Below are positions 51,651 through 61,579 of a stretch of 64,000 nucleotides of DNA, piece after piece. The position numbers and the translations under genes were made by a program. The notes below the pieces were generated by a model. That model was not told the origin of the DNA. It saw nothing but the letters and a program-made list of their open reading frames with translations, and searched no databases. Location of the stretch: assembly GCA_012103325.1 (NCBI GenBank), contig WLWY01000005.1, positions 463,238 through 527,237 of the forward strand, read 5' to 3'. How positions within the stretch are numbered: position 1 is the first letter of the stretch; every line of letters starts with the position of its first letter. The stretch is from Alphaproteobacteria bacterium. Lineage in GTDB: Bacteria > Pseudomonadota > Alphaproteobacteria > UBA8366 > GCA-2717185.

Positions 51651-52766
51651 GTGTCGGTTCGGCTCAATGATGCCCGGCGGTTGGTGATTAAGATTGGTTC
51701 CGCCTTGCTTGTCGAAAATGCCACCGGTTTGATTCGGACCGAATGGTTGCAGTCGCTCGCGGCAGATGTGGCAGCGCTCAGGGAAAAAGGACAAGAGGTT
51801 CTGATCGTTTCCTCGGGTGCAATCGCAGTCGGGCGCCGGCACCTGGGCCTTTCGCATGGCGATCTGAGGCTCGAAGAAAAGCAGGCAGCTGCGGCAACCG
51901 GACAAATTCGGCTCGCCCACGCCTTCCAGGATGCGTTGCTGGGACACGGAATTACGGTTGCCCAGATTCTGCTGACGTTGGACGATACGGAAGAACGCCG
52001 CCGTCACCTCAATGCGCGAGCGACACTGCAGCAACTCCTCGATCTGAGGGCCGTACCGGTCATCAATGAGAACGATACGGTCGCAACCTCGGAAATCCGT
52101 TTCGGAGACAATGATCGGCTCGCGGCGCGCGTGGCGGTCATGACCGGCGCCGATGCGCTGGTGCTGCTGTCCGATATCGATGGCCTTTATAATTCCGACC
52201 CGCGTTTGAACGACAACGCGGTCCATATTCCCGAAGTCTCGGTTGTGACGCCGGAGATCGAGGCGATGGCGGGTGCCGCGGCCACTGGTTATGCCTCCGG
52301 TGGCATGGTGACCAAGCTTCAGGCCGCAAAGATCGCCTTGGCCGGCGGCTGCCATATGGCAGTCGCCGATGGCCGCTCCTCAAACCCGCTGCAGGCACTG
52401 ATCGGCGGGTCGCAGTCGACCTGGTTCGTCTCCGGGGCGACGCCACGCACCGCGCGGAAGCGATGGATTGCCGGATCGTTGAAGCCGAAGGGCGTCCTGA
52501 CGGTCGACGATGGGGCCGGCAAGGCATTGCGCAACGGCCGTAGTCTGTTGCCCGCTGGCATCTCGCAGGTGGCGGGCCGATTCGAACGGGGCGACCTGGT
52601 GACAGTTCGGGCATTGGATGGCTGTGAGCTGGGGCGCGGGCTTTGTGCCTATTCGAGCCAGGATGCCACCAGCATCGCCGGGCACAAGAGCAGTGAAATC
52701 GAAAATATTCTAGGCTATCGTGGGCGCGACGAGGTTATTCACCGCGACGATCTCGTCCTGGATTGA
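51651..52766 (+). CDS. proB: glutamate 5-kinase
   Basis: 371 residues with a GTG start and GGGGGTAAGG upstream. The amino-acid kinase domain (about 1-260) begins [14 protein letters not shown] and has [31 protein letters not shown], and [16 protein letters not shown]-terminal PUA domain (about 280-365; [13 protein letters not shown]) is present as usual. It phosphorylates glutamate in the first step of proline synthesis and works with ProA, whose gene follows at 13 bp. Confidence 0.97.
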   Translation: MSVRLNDARRLVIKIGSALLVENATGLIRTEWLQSLAADVAALREKGQEVLIVSSGAIAVGRRHLGLSHGDLRLEEKQAAAATGQIRLAHAFQDALLGHGITVAQILLTLDDTEERRRHLNARATLQQLLDLRAVPVINENDTVATSEIRFGDNDRLAARVAVMTGADALVLLSDIDGLYNSDPRLNDNAVHIPEVSVVTPEIEAMAGAAATGYASGGMVTKLQAAKIALAGGCHMAVADGRSSNPLQALIGGSQSTWFVSGATPRTARKRWIAGSLKPKGVLTVDDGAGKALRNGRSLLPAGISQVAGRFERGDLVTVRALDGCELGRGLCAYSSQDATSIAGHKSSEIENILGYRGRDEVIHRDDLVLD

Positions 52767-52778
52767 AAGGAACGCAAC

Positions 52779-54065
52779 ATGACTGCCGCTACAGTCCTTA
52801 AAGGGGACGACACGATCGCCGCCGAGATGCGTCGGACCGCGGAGGCCGCGAAGGGTGCCAGCAGGGCCTTAGCCTTGGCGGACACGGCGACCAAAGCGAA
52901 CGCGTTGCGCGCGGCTGCGGATACGATCCGGGCACAGTCCGACGCCATCCTCGAGGCGAATGAAAAGGATATGATGGCGGCGGAAGCGCGGAACCTGACC
53001 GCGGCATTCAAGGATCGTTTGAAATTGACGCCGGACCGGGTCGAGGCCATGGCAGCGGGTTTGGAAGATGTCGCCGAACGGCCGGATCCGGTAGGCCGCC
53101 TGCTGGACGAATGGACGCGCCCGAACGGCTTGAAGATATCGCGTGTCAGCGTCCCGCTCGGCGTCATTGGCATCATCTACGAGTCGCGGCCCAATGTTAC
53201 GGCGGATGCGGGAGGCCTCTGCCTCAAATCGGGAAATGCGGCGATCCTTCGTGGCGGTTCCGACAGCCTGCATTCTTCCAGCGCAATCGCGGAGTGCTTG
53301 CGCGAGGGACTGACGCGCGCTGGACTGCCGGCTGATGGGATCCAACTCGTGCAGACTCGCGACAGGGCGGCCGTCGGGGAGATGCTGCGGCAACATGACC
53401 TTATCGATATCATCGTACCTCGGGGCGGACGGAGCCTGATCGAACGGGTTATGAACGAGTCGACCATCCCGGTCATTGCTCATCTCGAGGGCATTTGCCA
53501 TGTCTATGTCGATCGTGCCGCGGATCCGAAAATGGCCCGTGAAATCGTACTCAATGCCAAAATGCGGCGGACTGGTATTTGCGGCGCGGCGGAAACCTTG
53601 TTGATTGACCGATCCCAGGCGGACGCGCAGCTCCCCGGCATTGTGGACGACCTCGTCGAAGCGCAGTGCAAAATCCGTGGCGACGCGGTCTCGCAGCAGA
53701 TCGATGGCCGTATTACACCGGCGACAGAGGCGGACTGGGAGACCGAATACCTCGACGCGATTATCTCGGTAAAAGTCGTCGACGGCGTTAAGGAGGCCGT
53801 CGCGCATGTGAATCGCCATGGCACGAATCATACGGACACAATCGTCACCGATGATGCGGAAGCTGCCGAGGCCTTCCTCTCCGGCGTCGATAGCGGCATC
53901 GTCATGCACAACGCATCGACTCAGTTTGCCGACGGCGGCGAATTCGGTATGGGGGCGGAAATCGGTATCTCGACGGGAAAATTGCATGCACGCGGTCCGG
54001 TCGGTGCCGATCAGCTGACCAGCTACAAATACATCGTGCGCGGCGGGGGTCAGACCCGCCCTTGA
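52779..54065 (+). CDS. proA: gamma-glutamyl phosphate reductase
   Basis: 428 residues of the aldehyde dehydrogenase fold. Conserved blocks: [53 protein letters not shown], the catalytic-Cys segment [15 protein letters not shown], and the C-terminal [20 protein letters not shown]. It reduces glutamyl phosphate to glutamate semialdehyde with NADPH, second step of proline synthesis. nadD starts 10 bp later. Confidence 0.97.
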   Translation: MTAATVLKGDDTIAAEMRRTAEAAKGASRALALADTATKANALRAAADTIRAQSDAILEANEKDMMAAEARNLTAAFKDRLKLTPDRVEAMAAGLEDVAERPDPVGRLLDEWTRPNGLKISRVSVPLGVIGIIYESRPNVTADAGGLCLKSGNAAILRGGSDSLHSSSAIAECLREGLTRAGLPADGIQLVQTRDRAAVGEMLRQHDLIDIIVPRGGRSLIERVMNESTIPVIAHLEGICHVYVDRAADPKMAREIVLNAKMRRTGICGAAETLLIDRSQADAQLPGIVDDLVEAQCKIRGDAVSQQIDGRITPATEADWETEYLDAIISVKVVDGVKEAVAHVNRHGTNHTDTIVTDDAEAAEAFLSGVDSGIVMHNASTQFADGGEFGMGAEIGISTGKLHARGPVGADQLTSYKYIVRGGGQTRP

Positions 54066-54075
54066 TAGACACCCG

Positions 54076-54672
54076 ATGAAAGGTTTGCGGATTGGTTTGC
54101 TTGGGGGGTCCTTTAACCCCGCGCATGAGGGCCATCGTCATATTAGCTTGTTAGCGCTGCAGCGTTTGGGGCTCGACGTCGTCTGGTGGCTGGTCTCGCC
54201 GCAGAACCCCTTGAAACCGGAAGACGGCATGGCAGCGTTCGACGAACGTTTTGCGGGCGCGGAACGCATAGCGCGGCATCCGCGAATCCATGTCTCCGAT
54301 ATCGAGGTGCGGCTTGGGACCCGGTACACCATTGATACGCTGCGCGCGTTGTCGCGCCGGCATAGGCGCGACCGTTTTGTCTGGATAATCGGTGCCGACA
54401 ACCTCAGCCAGATGCCGAAATGGCGCGATTGGACCAATATTTTCGAGATGGTGCCGATCGCCGTATTTGCTCGTCCGACCTACTCGGCGCACGCCCTGGC
54501 TGGCGCGGCGGCGCGGCGTTATGCGCGAAACCGTCTGCCGGACCGGGCGGCGGCGCTGCTGGCTGACCGGAAACCGCCAGCCTGGGTATTCCTTCACACC
54601 CAGCTGCATCCGGCTTCGGCAACGGAAATTCGACTGGAGAGCTTGACGGGAAAGCCCGGTGTGCCAATGTAA
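54076..54672 (+). CDS. nadD: nicotinate-nucleotide adenylyltransferase
   Basis: 198 residues. The nucleotidyl-transferase signature GSFNPAHEGHRHIS lies near residue 11 and the C-terminal SATEIR motif corresponds to the family's SSTxIR. It makes deamido-NAD from nicotinate mononucleotide. The gene is in the usual place between proA and rsfS. Confidence 0.95.
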   Translation: MKGLRIGLLGGSFNPAHEGHRHISLLALQRLGLDVVWWLVSPQNPLKPEDGMAAFDERFAGAERIARHPRIHVSDIEVRLGTRYTIDTLRALSRRHRRDRFVWIIGADNLSQMPKWRDWTNIFEMVPIAVFARPTYSAHALAGAAARRYARNRLPDRAAALLADRKPPAWVFLHTQLHPASATEIRLESLTGKPGVPM

Positions 54673-54695
54673 CTTTATGTATATGTTGCTATAAT
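54666..54695 (+). promoter_or_regulatory. predicted promoter before rsfS
   Basis: A consensus TATAAT (54690-54695) lies just after nadD; the hexamer 17 bp upstream is weak (three of six). The AT-rich spacing sequence differs from the surrounding coding DNA. It would start a transcript near 54702, about 33 nt before the favoured rsfS start. Confidence 0.5.
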
Positions 54696-54734
54696 AGAGC
54701 AGAGTGCCATTAACCAACCAATGAGGAACAAGCT

Positions 54735-55124
54735 ATAGCCATTGATATCCAGACGACATTGTCCCCTGAAACGCTCCTGTCACTAATCCAGGAGCAACTC
54801 GAAGATGATAAGGCTGGGGATATTGTTGTCATTGATTTGTCCGGAAAATCGAGCATCGCGGATTATATGGTGGTCGCATCCGGGCAATCGACCCGTCAGG
54901 TCGGTGCGATGACCGACCATCTTCTTGAATTGTTTCGAAAAAATGGTCTGCGGGGCGCCAAGGTGGAAGGCCGCTCGCGAAGCGATTGGGTGCTGGTGGA
55001 CGCAGGTGATGTTGTCATCCATCTGTTCCGGCCGGAAGTTCGCGAATTCTACAAGCTGGAAAAGCTGTGGAGCCATAACTTGCCCGATATGCCGGAGACC
55101 TCCGCCGCGGTATCTACCGCGTAA
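54735..55124 (+). CDS. rsfS: ribosomal silencing factor RsfS
   Basis: About 129 residues if translation begins at the ATA codon at 54735, which has GAGGA 7 nt upstream; beginning at the TTG at 54759 gives 121 residues but no ribosome binding site. The DUF143 domain is unmistakable: DDKAGDIVVIDLSGKSSIADYMVVASGQSTRQV, then VEGRSRSDWVLVDAGDVVIHLF and YKLEKLW. RsfS binds L14 and blocks 30S-50S joining in starvation. rlmH follows at 3 bp. The non-AUG start is the odd feature. Confidence 0.9.
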   Translation: MAIDIQTTLSPETLLSLIQEQLEDDKAGDIVVIDLSGKSSIADYMVVASGQSTRQVGAMTDHLLELFRKNGLRGAKVEGRSRSDWVLVDAGDVVIHLFRPEVREFYKLEKLWSHNLPDMPETSAAVSTA

Positions 55125-55127
55125 TCG

Positions 55128-55586
55128 TTGCGTATTCTGATCTGCGCGGTTGGCCGGGCCCGGAAAAGTCCGGCGCGGGCTGTTTTCGAAGAATATGTAC
55201 GGCTGGTACGCTGGCCTCTCGATCTCATCGAAGTAGAGGAACGTAAGCGTCTGCCGCCGGAACAACGCCGGGCGGCGGAAGCGGCGCTGCTTTTGCGCGC
55301 GGTGCCGGACGATACGGTCGTCATCGCCTTGGACGAAGCCGGCAAAACCCTGTCGAGCCGCGCGCTGGCTTCACGGATTGGCCAGTGGCGTGACGATGGT
55401 AGATCCTGCGTTGCATTCCTGATCGGCGGGGCCGATGGCTTGGACGATGCGGTTCGCAGGCGGGCTGATCTGATTTTGTCCCTTGGCCGGCTGACATGGC
55501 CGCATCTGTTGGTGCGCGGCATGCTGGCGGAACAAATCTACCGGTCCCAGCAGATCCTTGCCGGGCACCCTTATCACCGGGATTAG
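55128..55586 (+). CDS. rlmH: 23S rRNA (pseudouridine-1915-N3)-methyltransferase
   Basis: 152 residues with a TTG start. The SPOUT-knot signature is at the C-terminus: FLIGGADGLDDAVRRRADL, LSLGRLTWPHLLVRGMLAEQ, and GHPYHR. It methylates m3-pseudouridine in helix 69 of 23S rRNA using SAM. The gene is paired with rsfS as in most bacteria. Confidence 0.96.
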   Translation: MRILICAVGRARKSPARAVFEEYVRLVRWPLDLIEVEERKRLPPEQRRAAEAALLLRAVPDDTVVIALDEAGKTLSSRALASRIGQWRDDGRSCVAFLIGGADGLDDAVRRRADLILSLGRLTWPHLLVRGMLAEQIYRSQQILAGHPYHRD

Positions 55587-55746
55587 AAGCTCTTAGCCGA
55601 AGATCGAGAGAAACTCGGGATATATTCTAACTGCTAGAAATAGTGAAAATCTGCACGAATTCTTAATAGGCGCGGGATTTGATCGGCTCTATCCGAACGG
55701 CCAGTTTTCGCCTATATATCCCGTACTTTCGGACTCGGAATTTGCG

Positions 55747-57294
55747 ATGAATTCACCACGGCCTGTTGTTCTTTGTGTCCTCGATGGGTGGGGGGAGCGT
55801 GCTGATCGCGACAATAACGCGATTGCGCTCGCGAATACGCCGGTCTGGGACCGTTTTGCCATGGATTACCCCTACGCCCAGCTCGACGCTTCGGAAGAAC
55901 ATGTCGGGTTGCCCGCGGGACAGATGGGGAACTCGGAAGTCGGCCACATGAACCTCGGCGCCGGACGTCCCGTGTTGCAGGACTTGCCACGCATCGACAC
56001 TGCGATTGCGGAGAGCATGGTCGCGAAAATCCCGTCGCTTCGGCATTTCGTTAAGGCGATGAAGGCGTCCGGCGGCTCAGCACACCTCATGGGGCTGATG
56101 TCGCCTGGTGGTGTGCATTCCCATCAGGACCATATCGCTCACCTGGCCAATATCCTGGCAGACGAAGGCGTGGACGTGGTCGTTCACGCCTTCCTGGACG
56201 GCCGCGATACGCCGCCGAAAAGTGCGCTTGAGTATATGCAGAATTTCCAGCAAACCGCCCCTCGCGCCCGGATAGGCACCGTAATCGGCCGCTACTATGC
56301 CCTGGACCGGGACAAGCGATGGGACCGGGTGAGTACTGCCTACGATGCGATGGTCTCAGCGCAGGGTGCGAAGGCACCCGATGCGCAAGCCGCGATAGCG
56401 GTCTCCTACGAACGCGGCGAATCGGATGAATTCGTGCAGCCAACCGCGATCGGCGATTACGCGGGCATGAAGGATGGCGATGGTCTTTTGGTCGCGAATT
56501 TCCGTGCCGATCGGATCCGCGAAATTCTTACCGCACTTCTCGACCCTACCTTTGCGGAGTTTCCGGAGCAGAAGCGTGTTCAATTTGCCGCGGCGCTGGG
56601 TATGACTTCCTATTCGGAAGAATTGGACGGCTTTCTGGAGACGCTGTTTCCGCCGCAGCACATCGACAATGTACTGGGCAGTGTGGTTGCGGCGGCGAAT
56701 CTGCGCCAGCTTCGCATCGCCGAAACCGAGAAATACGCACATGTGACGTTTTTCTTCAATGGTGGGGAAGAGCGCCCGTTTCCTGGTGAGGACCGTGTTC
56801 TCATTCCTTCGCCAAAGGTTGCGACGTACGATCTACAGCCCGAGATGTCCGCACCCGAGCTTACCGATCGTCTCGTCGCGGAGATCGAAGGCGGTGTCTA
56901 CGATCTGATTATCGTCAATTATGCCAATACCGACATGGTCGGACATACCGGTGTTCTCGATGCGGCGGTTCGCGCGGTAGAGACCGTCGACACCTGTCTC
57001 GGCCGGCTTGAAGTGGCGGTGCGTCGTGCCGGGGGGATGATGATCGTGACCGCTGACCACGGCAACGCGGAGATGATGACCGACACGGCCACGGGGCAGG
57101 CGCATACTGCGCATACGATGAACCCGGTGCCGTTGCTCCTTGTCGGAGAAGTGATTCGGGCGACCGGCTTAGAAAATGGGCAGCTTGCCGATATCGCACC
57201 GACCTTGCTCGACTTGCTTGGCATCGAACAGCCCTCTGATATGACGGGACGATCGCTGATCAAACGCACTGGTGAGGCCCGTGCAGCGGAGTAG
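55747..57294 (+). CDS. gpmI: 2,3-bisphosphoglycerate-independent phosphoglycerate mutase
   Basis: 515 residues. Metal and phospho-Ser sites: VLCVLDGWGERAD at the N-terminus, and GQMGNSEVGHMNLGAGR with the phosphorylated Ser. The second metal site includes NYANTDMVGHTG and VTADHGNAEMM. It interconverts 3- and 2-phosphoglycerate in glycolysis and gluconeogenesis using Mn2+. About 160 bp of non-coding DNA precede it; the envC-like gene overlaps its last 23 bp. Confidence 0.97.
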   Translation: MNSPRPVVLCVLDGWGERADRDNNAIALANTPVWDRFAMDYPYAQLDASEEHVGLPAGQMGNSEVGHMNLGAGRPVLQDLPRIDTAIAESMVAKIPSLRHFVKAMKASGGSAHLMGLMSPGGVHSHQDHIAHLANILADEGVDVVVHAFLDGRDTPPKSALEYMQNFQQTAPRARIGTVIGRYYALDRDKRWDRVSTAYDAMVSAQGAKAPDAQAAIAVSYERGESDEFVQPTAIGDYAGMKDGDGLLVANFRADRIREILTALLDPTFAEFPEQKRVQFAAALGMTSYSEELDGFLETLFPPQHIDNVLGSVVAAANLRQLRIAETEKYAHVTFFFNGGEERPFPGEDRVLIPSPKVATYDLQPEMSAPELTDRLVAEIEGGVYDLIIVNYANTDMVGHTGVLDAAVRAVETVDTCLGRLEVAVRRAGGMMIVTADHGNAEMMTDTATGQAHTAHTMNPVPLLLVGEVIRATGLENGQLADIAPTLLDLLGIEQPSDMTGRSLIKRTGEARAAE

Positions 57295-58540
57295 CCGACT
57301 ACTTCTCCGCGGTATTGCGCTGTCGTTCTTGATCGTGACATGCGGAGGGGCGGCAGCGTTAGCGGCGCCGAAGCAAAAGGATCTTCAGTCGGTTGAGCGG
57401 CAGATCGAGCAGGAGAAAGAACGCAAGAAGGTCCTCGAAGCGCAAAGCCGCAAGCTTCTGCTGGAGACTGCGGCACTGCGGCGTGAGCTGATTGGCGCGG
57501 CACGCAACGCGCAAGAAAAGGAAGGGCTGCTGACCCGGCTGGAAGGACAGCTATCGGAACTTGTCCGAGAGGCGGAGACGCGGGAAAAGGCATTGGCCGC
57601 GCAACGGCAGCAGCTCGCCGGCACGCTGGGGGCCTTGGGCCGTCTTTCGCGCAACACGCCGCAGGCATTGCTCTTCTTTCCCGGTGAACCGACGGACGTC
57701 GTGCGGAGCGCCATGCTGCTTCGTATCACGATCCCGCGCCTTGGCGACCGGGCGGCGACGCTCGCGCGAGAGATCGAATCGCTGTCCGTGGTTAAGAAAG
57801 ATATCGCAAGCAAGCTATTGAGCTTGCGCCAGGCGAGCGCCGCGCTCGACGAGGAGCGGGCGGGCCTGAGGCAATTGCTTGGCCGCAAGAGTACCCTTCG
57901 GCGCGAGACCGAAACGGCTTATCGCAAAAACACGCGGCGGATGCGGGATCTCGCGGCTAAAGCGCGCAATCTTCGCGAACTGATGGCACGGCTGCATAAC
58001 GATTCGGATGAGAAAGCACCCGAATCGCAACCGCCGGCCGCCGCCGCACCGCCGGAAAAGCCGGAGGAAAAGACCGCCCGCGCCCCAGCACCGCTGCCTG
58101 ACAGTCCAAGCGGTCCGCCGGGTGGCTTGCGCGTATTTCCTGAGCGTGGTCCCCTGACCCTGCCGGTCCGGGGACGATTGGTTGGCCGGTACGGGGAGTC
58201 GACAAATTTCGGGAATACCGCGAAAGGTATCCGGCTTGAAACGAGGTTCGATGCGCAGGTCGTTGCGCCCTTCGACGGAAAAGTCGTGTTCGCCGGGCCG
58301 TTCCGGAACTACGGGCAAATCTTGATCATTGAACACCGAGGCGGATATCATACGCTGCTTGCCGGATTAGCGCGCATAGATGCGGTGGTGGGGCAATGGT
58401 TGCTGGCGGGCGAGCCTCTCGGTGCAATGGCTACTCGAAAGACAGAGAAGCCGGTATTATATGTTGAGCTTCGCCGCAACGGGCAGCCGATAAACCCGCT
58501 GCCTTGGATTACAGCTGAAAAACAAAGGGTGCGTGGATGA
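57272..58540 (+). CDS. EnvC-like murein hydrolase activator (degenerate LytM domain)
   Basis: 422 residues with a GTG start. A signal peptide (about 1-30, LAAP) is followed by a long coiled coil (about 35-230; DLQSVERQIEQEKERKKVLE), a Pro/Ala-rich linker (about 245-285), and a C-terminal LytM/M23 domain. In the LytM part the expected zinc ligands (the His before GIDI and HxH near the end) are replaced (TAKGIRLETR, YHTLLAG), so it lacks catalysis and probably activates amidases at the septum. It overlaps gpmI by 23 bp and its stop overlaps the ctpA start. Confidence 0.9.
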   Translation: MRPVQRSSRLLLRGIALSFLIVTCGGAAALAAPKQKDLQSVERQIEQEKERKKVLEAQSRKLLLETAALRRELIGAARNAQEKEGLLTRLEGQLSELVREAETREKALAAQRQQLAGTLGALGRLSRNTPQALLFFPGEPTDVVRSAMLLRITIPRLGDRAATLAREIESLSVVKKDIASKLLSLRQASAALDEERAGLRQLLGRKSTLRRETETAYRKNTRRMRDLAAKARNLRELMARLHNDSDEKAPESQPPAAAAPPEKPEEKTARAPAPLPDSPSGPPGGLRVFPERGPLTLPVRGRLVGRYGESTNFGNTAKGIRLETRFDAQVVAPFDGKVVFAGPFRNYGQILIIEHRGGYHTLLAGLARIDAVVGQWLLAGEPLGAMATRKTEKPVLYVELRRNGQPINPLPWITAEKQRVRG

Positions 58541-59856
58541 AAAAAATCGTTAGCACGATGGCCGTGGCGTTAGCGACCGTCGCCTTGGTAAGTGCCACAC
58601 CGGCATCCGCCGCCAAGACCGATAAATCGGACATTTATCGATTGTTGGAGCTTTTCGGTGATGTATTCGAGCGCGTACGCGCCGATTACGTCGAGGAAAC
58701 CACCGATGAGGAACTCGTGGAGGCGGCCATTCAAGGCATGCTGCAGAGCCTCGACCCGCACTCAAGCTATTTGAATAAAAAGACTTTCAAGGATATGCGG
58801 GTACAGACCAAAGGCGAATTCGGCGGTCTCGGTATCGAAGTCACCATGGAAGGTGGCTATGTCAAAGTCGTGTCGCCCATCGACGATACCCCGGCATTCC
58901 GTGCGGGCATTGAACCGGGAGACCTGATTACGCATCTGGATGGCAAGGCAGTGCAGGGTCTGACATTGAGCCAGGCGGTTGAGAAGATGCGCGGCAAGGT
59001 CGGTACCGACATTATCCTCACTGTTCGTCGAAAAGACGTCAAACCGCTGCAGATCACGATCACGAGGGACAAAATCCGCATTCGGTCGGTTCGTTCCCGT
59101 TCGGAAGGCGATATTGGCTATCTTCGGATTACAAATTTTAGTGAACAGACCAAGGCTGGTGTTGCCAAATCCGTCGCCAAATTGCGCGAGGAGATCGGCG
59201 ACGATATCCGGGGGTTCGTCGTGGATTTGCGAAACAATCCGGGCGGCCTACTGGATCAGGCCGTAGCGGTGTCGGATGCATTTCTCGAGCGGGGAGAAAT
59301 CGTGTCCACTCGTGGCCGGGACGTGGACAATGCGCAGCGTTTCCATGCGCGGCCCGGTGATCTGGCGGCTGGGCTGCCGGTCATCGTGCTGATCAATGGC
59401 GGCTCGGCATCGGCCTCCGAAATCGTTGCCGGTGCCCTGCAGGATCACAAGCGGGCGATCATTTTGGGTACCCGGAGCTTTGGCAAAGGGTCGGTGCAAA
59501 CGATCATTCCGCTTGGTGCCAGTGGCGCGATGAAGCTGACGACGCAGCGCTACTACACGCCGTCAGGTCGATCGATCCAGGCGAAAGGCATCGATCCGGA
59601 TATCATCGTCGAGCAGTCCAAGGTGGAACCGCTGCGGCGGGGGCCGAGCCGAAAGGAAGCCGATCTACGTGGATCGCTCAAGAACAACGAGGGCGAGGAG
59701 CCCGACAAAGCCGATAAGGAAGCATCGAAGGACGGCGATAAGACGAAAACGGACGGCGTCGAGAAGAAGCCGGAGCGGCCGTTCGATTATCAATTGGTGC
59801 GCGCGCTCGATTTGATCCGCGGCATTTCATTGTACCGCAGTCAGGCCGTAAATTAG
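58537..59856 (+). CDS. C-terminal processing peptidase, S41 family
   Basis: 439 residues with a signal peptide (about 1-25, ASAAK). A PDZ domain spans about 85-170 (GGLGIEVTMEGGYVKVVSPIDDTPAF), then the S41 protease core: VVDLRNNPGGLLDQAV, the catalytic Ser in INGGSASASEIVAGAL, and Lys in GTRSFGKGSVQTI. It is a periplasmic tail-specific protease (CtpA). It starts inside the stop of the envC-like gene (ATGA), a conserved pairing. Confidence 0.95.
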   Translation: MKKIVSTMAVALATVALVSATPASAAKTDKSDIYRLLELFGDVFERVRADYVEETTDEELVEAAIQGMLQSLDPHSSYLNKKTFKDMRVQTKGEFGGLGIEVTMEGGYVKVVSPIDDTPAFRAGIEPGDLITHLDGKAVQGLTLSQAVEKMRGKVGTDIILTVRRKDVKPLQITITRDKIRIRSVRSRSEGDIGYLRITNFSEQTKAGVAKSVAKLREEIGDDIRGFVVDLRNNPGGLLDQAVAVSDAFLERGEIVSTRGRDVDNAQRFHARPGDLAAGLPVIVLINGGSASASEIVAGALQDHKRAIILGTRSFGKGSVQTIIPLGASGAMKLTTQRYYTPSGRSIQAKGIDPDIIVEQSKVEPLRRGPSRKEADLRGSLKNNEGEEPDKADKEASKDGDKTKTDGVEKKPERPFDYQLVRALDLIRGISLYRSQAVN

Positions 59857-59934
59857 GGCGTATTCGTTCTGGTTAGTCTTTCCCTCAAACTGCCATCTTT
59901 GCCGCAGCTTCCCTGGAGGCGTGGTGGTGCGGGC

Positions 59935-61074
59935 GTGGCTGCGGAGGACGCGGATGTATCGTTCGACGATAACGATGATGACTATCTGAAGTCGAGCGAT
60001 ATCCAGGAGAAGTTGCCGCAATATGCGCTGTATGGCACGACCGGTTTTGCGGTGTTGCTATTCCTTGGCGTATTCGTCTGGCTTCAGTTTCCATCGGAGT
60101 CGATTGAAGCGGAACTCCGTGCCATGCGCCCGCAGATGACAATGCGAGTGCCTCCGATGCGCCGTAGCGCGCGCGATGCGGCTACCCCGCGTGGTGAGGC
60201 CGGTGCAGAAAGGTCCTCTGAAGAACGGACGCCGAGCGTCCCCGAGGCCGCCAAGCGGCGGTCGGCCGTACTGCATCCGCATCCGGATCCCAAACTTGTG
60301 GAGCGCAGCGATATCGGCATGCTGCCGATTATCGGCACGGATGGGCGCAAACCCTGGCGGGTCTATTCACGCCCCTTCAACGTCCTGGAAAAGCGCCCGC
60401 GGATTGCGATCGTCATGACGGGCTTGGGGGTTTCTTTCAACGCAACGGAATCGGTTGTTGGTGTCCTCCCCGGCGAGGTAACGCTCGCCTTCGCGCCATA
60501 TGCGCAGAAGTTGAAGGAGTGGATCGATGCCGCGCGGGGTGCCGGGCATGAGGTCTTGATCAACCTGCCCATGGAACCCAGAGATTATCCGCGCAGCGAT
60601 CCGGGGCCGTTTGGTCTGCTGACGGGACTCGACGTGGAGCAGAACCGGCGGCGGCTCGACTGGGTCTTGAGCCGAATGACGGGGTATGTCGGTGTGACCA
60701 ACTATCTGGGCGACCGTTTTACCTCCAGCCAAAGCGGAATGCGCCCCGTTCTTCGGGAACTGGAGCGCCGTGGCCTGATGTTCCTCGACAGTATGGAGAG
60801 TAACGTTAGTGTCGGTCCCAAGACTGCGAAGTCGTTGAATCTGCCACTAGCCATTAGCGATCGCGCGATCGACGTCATCACAAGCCGGGCGGATATCGAC
60901 CGGAAATTGGCTGAATTGGAGACCATCGCCAAGACACAAGGGGTCGCCGTTGCTTTGGCGCGTCCCTATCCCGTTACGATTCGGCGTTTACAGCGATGGA
61001 TACGCGATCTGGATGAAAAAGGATTGGCTTTGGCGCCGATTACCGCCGTCGTCAATAAACAGAGTCTTCGATAA
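59935..61074 (+). CDS. divergent polysaccharide deacetylase (YibQ/DUF610 family)
   Basis: About 379 residues from the GTG at 59935; a TTG at 59899 would add 12 residues, and GGAGG at 59914-59918 serves neither ideally. A single transmembrane helix near residues 38-58 (GFAVLLFLGVFVWLQF) anchors the protein. The periplasmic part is the DUF610 barrel: RIAIVMTGLGVSFNAT, VTLAFAPYAQKLKEWIDAA, VLINLPMEPRDYPRSDPGP, and VGVTNYLGDRFTSS. The family resembles polysaccharide deacetylases, but activity is unproven. It follows ctpA as in many alphaproteobacteria. Confidence 0.88.
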   Translation: MAAEDADVSFDDNDDDYLKSSDIQEKLPQYALYGTTGFAVLLFLGVFVWLQFPSESIEAELRAMRPQMTMRVPPMRRSARDAATPRGEAGAERSSEERTPSVPEAAKRRSAVLHPHPDPKLVERSDIGMLPIIGTDGRKPWRVYSRPFNVLEKRPRIAIVMTGLGVSFNATESVVGVLPGEVTLAFAPYAQKLKEWIDAARGAGHEVLINLPMEPRDYPRSDPGPFGLLTGLDVEQNRRRLDWVLSRMTGYVGVTNYLGDRFTSSQSGMRPVLRELERRGLMFLDSMESNVSVGPKTAKSLNLPLAISDRAIDVITSRADIDRKLAELETIAKTQGVAVALARPYPVTIRRLQRWIRDLDEKGLALAPITAVVNKQSLR

Positions 61075-61081
61075 ACGCGCT

Positions 61082-61579
61082 ATGTCTGCCGACCCCGATT
61101 CCCGTCCCTATCGCCCCTGTGTCGGGGTCATGCTGCTGAACGCCGACGGTTTGGTCTTCGTCGGCAGCCGCATTGATACGCCGGGGGAAAATTGGCAAAT
61201 GCCGCAAGGGGGTATCGATGACGGCGAATCCCCGCGTGACGCTGCGCTGCGCGAATTGGAAGAAGAGGTCGGGACTCGTGAGGCTGTAATCGTCGCTGAA
61301 AGTGCGCATTGGTATTCCTACGATCTTCCGGCGCACTTCTCAAAACGAAGTTGGAACGGACGCTATCGTGGGCAGACGCAGCGCTGGTTTGCGATGCGTT
61401 TTGCAGGACAAGACAGCGACATTCGGCTGGATCGGCATAAGCCGGAATTCAGTGATTGGCAATGGGTCCCGATGAAACGCGTGGTGGATATGATAACACC
61501 GTTCAAGCAGGCGGTTTATAGGGAGGTCATCCGTGAATTTTCACATCTTATACCAAGGAGCGCTGATAGTGACCCCTAG
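61082..61579 (+). CDS. rppH: RNA pyrophosphohydrolase (Nudix)
   Basis: 165 residues from an ATG 8 bp after yibQ. The Nudix box GGIDDGESPRDAALRELEEE is complete, and RPYRPCVGVMLLN, GRIDTPGENWQMPQGG-like and YDLPAHFSKRSWNGRYRGQTQ blocks match RppH. It removes pyrophosphate from RNA 5' ends, or hydrolyses Ap4A. The last 10 residues (LIPRSADSDP) are encoded inside the left end of the repeat element at 61548-61814, so the native C-terminus has been replaced. Confidence 0.93.
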   Translation: MSADPDSRPYRPCVGVMLLNADGLVFVGSRIDTPGENWQMPQGGIDDGESPRDAALRELEEEVGTREAVIVAESAHWYSYDLPAHFSKRSWNGRYRGQTQRWFAMRFAGQDSDIRLDRHKPEFSDWQWVPMKRVVDMITPFKQAVYREVIREFSHLIPRSADSDP

